The notes under the pieces: generated by a model
What the model was told of the DNA's origin: nothing
What the model saw: only the letters and a program-made list of their open reading frames with translations
Database searches by the model: none
From: an uncultured Eubacteriales bacterium
GTDB taxonomy: Bacteria > Bacillota > Clostridia > Christensenellales > Borkfalkiaceae
Direction: 5' to 3'
NCBI GenBank assembly: GCA_902767455.1
Contig: CACXHH010000134.1
Location: forward strand, 1 to 10,009
DNA: 10,009 bases
Made by a program: the position numbers and the translations under genes
Part shown: positions 5,447 to 10,009 of the stretch, piece by piece
How the letters are laid out: each line of letters opens with the position of its first letter
Position numbering within the stretch: the stretch's first letter is position 1

Positions 5447-7087
5447 TTACATTACGAACACGAAATCGAACACGTCCTGTCCGCCGTCTATTCCGTAGAA
5501 CTCTATATCGGGATAGTTTTCCTGAACGTATTTTTCAAAGCAGGCGCGTTCTTCTTCGGGCACGTCTTTTCCGTAGAACGCCACGAGAAAATACTTTTCG
5601 TCAATGCCGAGCTTTTTTAAAAGGCGATAGCAAGCCGTGAGTCTGTCGGGATCGTCACACAGCATTTCCTTGCCCGAAAAACCTACGTAATCGTCCTTCT
5701 TTATCTCGACGGAATTGAGATTTGCTTCGCGAGTCGCCTTAGAGATAAGCCCGGTGACGGACTCGCTCATCGCGGACAGCATCACGTCGGCAACGGCGTC
5801 GCCGTCGGGAAGAGTCAGATCGAGCATGGAAAGCGCCGAATACCCTTCACCTATAGACTTGCTCGGGATAACGCGGATAATCGATTTGTCGTATTCTTTA
5901 GCCGAAGCGTTGGCAACGAGCAAGATGTTTCCGTTGTTAGGGAGAACGAATATCTCGTCGGCGTTTACGGCGTTATAGGCGTCGAGAAAATCTTCGAGCG
6001 AAGGATTTGCGCCCTGTCCGCCTTCTATTACGACGTCGGCGCCCTGATCTTTAAAGACCTGCGTCAGCCCTTCGCCCGTAGCGACGGTGACCACGCCGAA
6101 TTTCTTGCGTTTTTCGTTCTTTGCATACTTGGGCTTTTCGACGAGCGTTTCGTTGTGTTGCAAGGTCATGTTTTCGACCTTCACGGTCAGAAACTCGCCG
6201 TATTGAAGCGCGTAACCGAATATCTTATCGGGATTGAAGCTGTGGATATGTACCTTGACGATAGTACCCGTCAAAAACGCGACGATGGAATCGCCGAGCT
6301 TTTTAAGATCTTCGATAAACGTGTCGATATTGAATTTTTCTATATCAGTCTTTGAGCGGGTAAGTCTTAACAAAAACTCGGTGCAGTAGCCGAATTTCAT
6401 AACGCTGTCTTCGGTGAAAAGAGAAAAGTCTATATCTTTTACCGCGGGGGAGGAGTGACTATGCTCGGCGGAAGAATCTTCTATCTCTTCGCCTTTCAAG
6501 CACGCGCCTACGCCTTTGAGAATATAGCATACGCCCTTGCCGCCCGAATCGATAACGCCCGCTTCCTTTAAAACGTCGAGAAGTTCGGGGGTGTGTTCGA
6601 GAGATATTTCGGCGCCTTCAAAGAGTTTATCGATAAACTCCTGCTTATCGCGCGAAGTCGCGTTCTCTTTGGCGTAAGCGACCGCTTCGCGAAAAACCGT
6701 GAGGATAGTTCCTTCGGTCGGTTTTTCAACGGCTTTATAAGAACTCTTAACGCCTTCTTCGAGCGCGTTTATAACTTGGTCGAAGTCTGCTTCGTCGAGC
6801 GACGAAAAACCGTTGTTGATGCCGGCGAATATCTGCGATAAGATGACGCCCGAATTGCCCCTTGCATTGAGAAGCATTCCGCGAGCCGCCTTTTCGCTTA
6901 CGACCGATAACGACGTTTCGTCGGAATTTGCTATCGCTTCCACTCCGCCGCGCATCGTCGAACACATATTGTCGCCCGTGTCGCCGTCCGGAATGGGAAA
7001 AACGTTAAGGTCGTTGACTTCCTCGGCGTTCGCTTTGAGCATTTTATAACCCGCATTTAAAAACGCCTTGTAATCTTGTCCGTTCAT
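5447..7087 (-). CDS. fakA: Fatty acid kinase catalytic subunit (DAK2/YloV family)
   Basis: FakA phosphorylates fatty acids held by a FakB (DegV-family) partner; the acyl phosphate then enters phospholipid synthesis through PlsY or PlsX. The protein is 546 aa, close to the usual 550. The N-terminal DhaL/DAK2 kinase domain (1-200) has the Mg-ATP motif LNVFPIPDGDTGDNM (27-41; D34, D36, D39), then ARGNSGVILSQIFAG (75-89) and SGGKGVCYILKG (181-192). The middle domain holds C235 (FGYCTEF) and H280/H282 (KVHIHSFNP), corresponding to the Cys/His/His metal site described for staphylococcal FakA. The C-terminal DegV-like domain runs from about 330 (FGVVTVATGEGL, VLPNNGNILL, VIPSKSIGEGYSAL). No FakB gene and no asp23/yloU neighbour is visible; FakB genes are commonly elsewhere. 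The ATG at 7087 has AAGGA 12-16 bases upstream, a rather long spacing. It forms a monocistronic unit with its own promoter and terminator. Confidence 0.93.
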   Translation of the reverse strand: MNGQDYKAFLNAGYKMLKANAEEVNDLNVFPIPDGDTGDNMCSTMRGGVEAIANSDETSLSVVSEKAARGMLLNARGNSGVILSQIFAGINNGFSSLDEADFDQVINALEEGVKSSYKAVEKPTEGTILTVFREAVAYAKENATSRDKQEFIDKLFEGAEISLEHTPELLDVLKEAGVIDSGGKGVCYILKGVGACLKGEEIEDSSAEHSHSSPAVKDIDFSLFTEDSVMKFGYCTEFLLRLTRSKTDIEKFNIDTFIEDLKKLGDSIVAFLTGTIVKVHIHSFNPDKIFGYALQYGEFLTVKVENMTLQHNETLVEKPKYAKNEKRKKFGVVTVATGEGLTQVFKDQGADVVIEGGQGANPSLEDFLDAYNAVNADEIFVLPNNGNILLVANASAKEYDKSIIRVIPSKSIGEGYSALSMLDLTLPDGDAVADVMLSAMSESVTGLISKATREANLNSVEIKKDDYVGFSGKEMLCDDPDRLTACYRLLKKLGIDEKYFLVAFYGKDVPEEERACFEKYVQENYPDIEFYGIDGGQDVFDFVFVM

Positions 7088-7167
7088 TTACGTAACTATT
7101 CCTTGTCTGTTTTCAAAGGCGCGCGTTTAAAGCGGAAATTGTACGCGTTTCACCGCACACCCGATAC

Positions 7168-7196
7168 ATTCTAATATATTTTGTCTTATATGTCAA
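7168..7196 (-). promoter_or_regulatory. fakA promoter (near-consensus sigma-A)
   Basis: The minus strand reads TTGACA (7196-7191, perfect), a 17-bp spacer and TAGAAT (7173-7168, 5 of 6). The start would be near 7161, giving a leader of about 73 nt. The sequence CGCGTTT occurs twice in the leader (7122-7128, 7144-7150) with no known meaning. I saw no recognisable FapR-type operator. Confidence 0.85.
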
Positions 7197-7277
7197 ACTT
7201 TATTAACTCGTTTGAGAAAATTAGTCGGCGTGCGTAAAAGCCCGAAAGCGTACTCAAAGACCAAACCGCAGCCGCCG

Positions 7278-7316
7278 AAAAAACCTACGGGGCTTTCGGA
7301 TAAGACGAAAGCCCCG
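7278..7316 (-). terminator. Rho-independent terminator of the M18 aminopeptidase gene
   Basis: CGGGGCTTTCG (7288-7298) and CGAAAGCCCCG (7306-7316) form a perfect 11-bp stem with a 7-nt loop. On the minus strand it is followed by TAGG and then six T (7283-7278). It starts about 25 nt after the aminopeptidase stop and isolates that gene from fakA. Confidence 0.88.
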
Positions 7317-7341
7317 ATATATATTATATGCCTGCCGCTGC

Positions 7342-8703
7342 TTATTTAATGAACGATTTGTAGCAAAGATACGCTTCGTAAACGTCGGCTTTGGCGGTAA
7401 CTTCCCACGGAGCGTGCATATTGAGCACGGGAACGCCCGCGTCGATAACGAGCATGTTATACTTGGCAAGGATATAAGCTATCGTGCCGCCGCCGCCCGC
7501 GTCGACTTTTCCGAGTTCGCCCGTCTGGAAGTAAACGCCGTCGTCGTCGAGTATCTTTCTTAAATACGCGATAAATTCGGGCATAGCGTCGTTGGCGCCG
7601 CTCTTGCCGCGCGAGCCGGTGTATTTGTTGAATACTACGCCGTAGTTTATTTTAGCACAGTTGTTTTCGTCGCTTACGCTCGTGTAAAGGGGGTCGAGCG
7701 CGGCGCTTACGTCGCTGCTGAGCATTTTGGAATTTTCCATCGCTCTCTTTAAAGCTATGTAGTTCGTTTCGCCCATCTTGTTGAGAAGTTCGGCGACGGT
7801 GTTTTCAAAGAATACCGACTGCGCTCCCGTCGCGCCGACGCTGCCTATCTCTTCCTTGTCTACGAGTTCGCAGCAAGCCGTGTATTCGGGAGTGGGCGTA
7901 TCGAGAAGAGCGATGAGCGAAGTGTACGCGCACACTCTGTCGTCCTGACCGTAGGACATGACCATACTTCTGTCAAGACCGTAATCTCTCGCCTTTCCCG
8001 CGGGAACGACTTCAATTTCGGCAGACATAAGGTCTTCTTCGCAGGCGCCGTACTTTTCTTCGAGAATTTTCAAAACGTTGGCTTTGACGGCGTCCTTTTC
8101 TTCTCCGTCGAGCGGGATAGAACCGACGGTAACGTCAAGCTTTTCGCCTTCGATAAAGGTAGCGGCGTTGCCTTTCATCTGTTCCTGAGCAAGATGCGGG
8201 AGAAGATCGCCTATACCGAGTACGGGTTCGTCGTCCTTTTCGCCGACGGAAACTTCTACTTTCGTGCCGTCCTTTTTGCAGATAACGCCGTGAAGAGCGA
8301 GCGGAAGAGTTACGTATTGATATTTTTTAACGCCGCCGTAGTAGTGCGTATCCATAAGAGCGAGCCCCTTGGATTCGTAGAGCGGATTTTGTTTAAGGTC
8401 GAGCCTCGGCGAGTCGATATGCGCGCCGAGAATATTCATGCCTTCGGATACGGGCTTTTTGCCGATAAGATAAAGGATAATATTCTTTTCTCTGTTGATG
8501 AAGTAAACTTTGTCGCCCGCCTTTAAGGTTTTATACTCGTCAAATCTCTTGTAACCTGCGGCGCGCGCGAGCTTTTCGGCTTCTCTTACCGCAAGGCGTT
8601 CGGTTTTAGCCGCCGACAAAAACGACTTGTAACCTTCGTTGAAATCAAAAATAGCTTGTTTCTTTTGCGCGGAAATTCCTTCCCAAACGTTTTTCTGATA
8701 CAT
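7342..8703 (-). CDS. apeA: M18-family metallo-aminopeptidase
   Basis: A cytoplasmic dinuclear-metal (zinc or cobalt) exopeptidase that removes N-terminal residues, acidic ones in the best-known members, from peptides for amino-acid recycling. At 453 aa it has the length of bacterial M18 aminopeptidase 1 proteins. All expected active-site blocks are present in order: GAHIDSPRLDLK (H95 metal, D97), GQDDRV (D254/D255 bridging metal ligand), DKEEIGSVGATG (E284 general base, E285 metal), SSDVSAALDP (D331) and NMHAPWEVTAKAD (H430). The stretch between about residues 100 and 240 is the tetrahedral-assembly insert of M18 enzymes. There is no signal peptide. The ATG at 8703 has AAGGAG (8713-8708) four bases upstream. 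It is monocistronic and divergent from the Fic gene. Substrate preference cannot be told from sequence, so the symbol is by family only. Confidence 0.93.
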   Translation of the reverse strand: MYQKNVWEGISAQKKQAIFDFNEGYKSFLSAAKTERLAVREAEKLARAAGYKRFDEYKTLKAGDKVYFINREKNIILYLIGKKPVSEGMNILGAHIDSPRLDLKQNPLYESKGLALMDTHYYGGVKKYQYVTLPLALHGVICKKDGTKVEVSVGEKDDEPVLGIGDLLPHLAQEQMKGNAATFIEGEKLDVTVGSIPLDGEEKDAVKANVLKILEEKYGACEEDLMSAEIEVVPAGKARDYGLDRSMVMSYGQDDRVCAYTSLIALLDTPTPEYTACCELVDKEEIGSVGATGAQSVFFENTVAELLNKMGETNYIALKRAMENSKMLSSDVSAALDPLYTSVSDENNCAKINYGVVFNKYTGSRGKSGANDAMPEFIAYLRKILDDDGVYFQTGELGKVDAGGGGTIAYILAKYNMLVIDAGVPVLNMHAPWEVTAKADVYEAYLCYKSFIK

Positions 8704-8707
8704 ATTT

Positions 8708-8733
8708 CTCCTTAAGCCGCCACGCTCGGCGGC
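8708..8733 (-). promoter_or_regulatory. Aminopeptidase leader hairpin next to the SD
   Basis: GCCGCC (8716-8721) and GGCGGC (8728-8733) form a perfect 6-bp GC stem with a 6-nt loop in the short leader. The stem ends two bases before the AAGGAG ribosome binding site (8713-8708). It could modulate ribosome access or protect the 5' end; neither is shown. Confidence 0.4.
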
Positions 8734-8751
8734 ACCGTTTATTTTTCAGTA

Positions 8752-8780
8752 ATTATATCACATCGCGCGCGAAAACGCAA
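8752..8780 (-). promoter_or_regulatory. M18 aminopeptidase promoter (extended -10)
   Basis: The minus strand reads TTGCGT (8780-8775, only 3 of 6), 17 bp, then TATAAT (8757-8752, perfect) preceded by TGA (8760-8758), making a full TGnTATAAT extended -10 that compensates for the weak -35. The start would be near 8745, a leader of about 40 nt. Confidence 0.72.
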
Positions 8781-8788
8781 AGCGTTTT
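8772..8788. promoter_or_regulatory. Operator-like palindrome over the aminopeptidase -35
   Basis: AAAACGC-AAA-GCGTTTT is a perfect 7-bp inverted repeat with a 3-bp centre. It covers the -35 hexamer of the aminopeptidase promoter (8780-8775), the position of a classic repressor site. No matching regulator is encoded nearby, so its use as an operator is inferred. The rest of the 8789-8979 stretch holds no gene or terminator I can support. Confidence 0.4.
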
Positions 8789-8979
8789 TAACACAATTTG
8801 AAAAGTACGTCATATTAACGCGCCAGTTCGGCTTTAAAACGTCGTTTCAAGGCGGCAACGAACTTTTCCCGCACAGCGACGCACACCGTAATTCCGCCGT
8901 AAGAACAAAAGATTTACGTCAGTCATTTGCCTGATATTCGGCATATTTTTTTAAATTCGACGTTTTCTTTCAAAGCTCG

Positions 8980-9011
8980 TTTAAGCAACATTTTAAGCAA
9001 GATTTAAGCAA
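8980..9011 (+). repeat. Three TTTAAGCAA iterons upstream of the Fic promoter
   Basis: The 9-mer TTTAAGCAA occurs exactly three times, at 8980-8988, 8992-9000 and 9003-9011, with 12- and 11-bp periods (about one helical turn). The units read TTTAAGCAACAT, TTTAAGCAAGA, TTTAAGCAAGA. The array ends five bases before the -35 of the Fic gene promoter. This arrangement suits cooperative binding of a regulator on one face of the helix. The repeat is seen; the role is inferred. Confidence 0.7.
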
Positions 9012-9016
9012 GACGC

Positions 9017-9045
9017 TTGATTGTTCGCGAAAAATATGATATAAT
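9017..9045 (+). promoter_or_regulatory. Fic gene promoter (extended -10)
   Basis: TTGATT (9017-9022, 4 of 6), 17 bp, then a perfect TATAAT (9040-9045) preceded by TGA (9037-9039), so again TGnTATAAT. The start would be near 9052, about 23 nt before the ATG. Confidence 0.85.
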
Positions 9046-9074
9046 ACGTTCAGAAACAAAAGGAGCGTCGCGTT

Positions 9075-10009
9075 ATGTATAAACCGCCGTTTTCGATTAC
9101 GAAAGCCATGCTTTCAAGGACGATTTCTATTACTGAAAAAGTAGGCAAGATCACGTCTTTTTCTTCGTTGAAACGAATGCCGACATTGCGCCGTAACAAC
9201 AAGATAAAGTCGATTCATTCTTCCCTTGTTATCGAAGCAAATTCTTTATCCGTCGAACAGGTGAGAGCCGTTATCGACGGGAAAACGGTCGTCGGGCCGC
9301 AAAAGGAGATTCAGGAAGTCAAAAACGCCTACAAAGCCTACGATATGATCGGTACGTTTGACGGATACAGCGAAAAAGACCTTATTAAAGCGCACGAAAT
9401 TCTTACGTATCTCGTGGAAGAAGACGCGTGCGGGTACAGAACGCACGGCGAAGGCGTGTTTAACGGGAAAACGCTCGTTTTCGTTGCCCCGCCCGAAAAT
9501 ATGGTACCGTCGCTTATGCGTGACCTGTTCGATTGGCTCAAAAACGACGACGAGACGCACGTTTTGATAAAATCATGTGTTTTCCATTATGAATTTGTCT
9601 TTATTCATCCTTTCGGCGACGGCAACGGACGTACCGCGAGACTGTGGCAAAACGTGTTGTTGACGAAATGGAATCCGTTATTCGAGTATATCCCGATAGA
9701 ATCTCAGATACAAAAGTATCAATCTGATTATTACGCGACGATAGCGACTTGTCACAAAGTCGGCAACTCAAACGCATTTATCGAATTTATGCTCAAAATG
9801 ATCGACGAAGTGCTTGACGAAGTTATCGAAAACGCAAGCAAAGAAGCAAAAAACGTTTCCGAACAAGTCAACCGACTGTTGTCCGTTATGGAACCGGATA
9901 TCCCCGTTTCCGCCAACGAATTGATGGCGCGGCTGAGCATAAAGTCAAAAGAAACGCTCAGAAACAGTTACCTTAATCCCGCGATAGAAAACGGGCTCGT
10001 CAAAATGAC
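9075..10009 (+). CDS. Fic family protein (predicted AMP-transferase), 3' end cut
   Basis: Fic enzymes transfer AMP (sometimes another nucleotide) from ATP to a hydroxyl side chain of a target protein. The frame stays open for 311 codons to the window edge. The N-terminal region holds the inhibitory helix motif S50-LVI-E54-A-N followed by SVEQVRAVIDGK. This is the class II form, where the Glu competes with ATP gamma-phosphate binding and keeps the enzyme off. A flap segment (VFNGKTLVFVAPPENM, 128-143) precedes the complete active-site motif HPFGDGNGR (178-186), with H178 the catalytic base and D182/N184 acting on Mg and phosphates. The C-terminus (about 262-311) looks like a winged helix (VSANELMARLSIKSKETLRN). 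Family members end soon after LVKM, so I infer that few residues are lost. The ATG at 9075 has AGGAG (9061-9065) nine bases upstream. No antitoxin gene precedes it. The target protein is unknown. Confidence 0.95.
   Translation, partial: MYKPPFSITKAMLSRTISITEKVGKITSFSSLKRMPTLRRNNKIKSIHSSLVIEANSLSVEQVRAVIDGKTVVGPQKEIQEVKNAYKAYDMIGTFDGYSEKDLIKAHEILTYLVEEDACGYRTHGEGVFNGKTLVFVAPPENMVPSLMRDLFDWLKNDDETHVLIKSCVFHYEFVFIHPFGDGNGRTARLWQNVLLTKWNPLFEYIPIESQIQKYQSDYYATIATCHKVGNSNAFIEFMLKMIDEVLDEVIENASKEAKNVSEQVNRLLSVMEPDIPVSANELMARLSIKSKETLRNSYLNPAIENGLVKM

Noticed and set aside
8834..8944. 36-codon minus-strand open frame starting ATG at 8944
   Set aside because: It has no SD upstream, an erratic composition and no recognisable similarity.
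8928..8952. TGCC-N8-GGCA followed by seven T as a plus-strand terminator of a small RNA
   Set aside because: The stem is only 4 bp and no promoter or gene on the plus strand lies upstream of it.
9075..10009. Fic gene as the toxin of a FicTA-type toxin-antitoxin pair
   Set aside because: The inhibitory helix is inside the protein (class II), and no small antitoxin frame lies directly upstream on the plus strand.

Overview
The window reads as chromosomal core sequence from a low-to-mid-GC Bacillota bacterium, most likely a spore-forming member of Clostridia. The evidence is a SpoIIE phosphatase, a YloV/FakA-type fatty-acid kinase, strong AGGAGG-type ribosome binding sites, A-type (TTGACA/TATAAT) promoters and Rho-independent terminators. 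A more exact placement cannot be made from the sequence alone. No mobile element, CRISPR array, tRNA or rRNA was seen.

Layout, left to right. At 1-1645 the translation pair rpsB-tsf lies on the minus strand; tsf is cut by the left edge. rpsB has its own promoter and a leader of about 200 nt, and the gap between the two genes holds a GC-rich hairpin. A divergent intergenic region separates rpsB from spoIIE (plus strand, about 2045-4279), which probably starts at TTG. spoIIE converges on an orphan LysR-type regulator (4332-5216, minus). Next come fakA (5447-7087, minus) and an M18 metallo-aminopeptidase (7342-8703, minus). Each of these two ends in a strong terminator, and each has a good A-type promoter of its own, so they are independent single-gene units. 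The right end holds a divergent control region and a Fic-family AMPylation protein (plus, 9075 to the edge) that lacks only its last residues.

The genes do not form one pathway. They cover translation (S2, EF-Ts), sporulation (SpoIIE, which activates sigma-F in the forespore), uptake of exogenous fatty acids (FakA), peptide turnover (M18 aminopeptidase), a regulator with unknown targets, and a Fic enzyme.

The protein-coding content is ordinary. The most interesting signals are regulatory. Three tandem 9-bp iterons sit directly upstream of the Fic promoter. A near-duplicated 30-bp block with LysR-type dyads overlaps the LysR-gene promoter. A perfect interrupted palindrome lies over the -35 region of the aminopeptidase promoter. 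The rpsB leader is long and looks structured. No previously undescribed multi-gene system is supported by this window.
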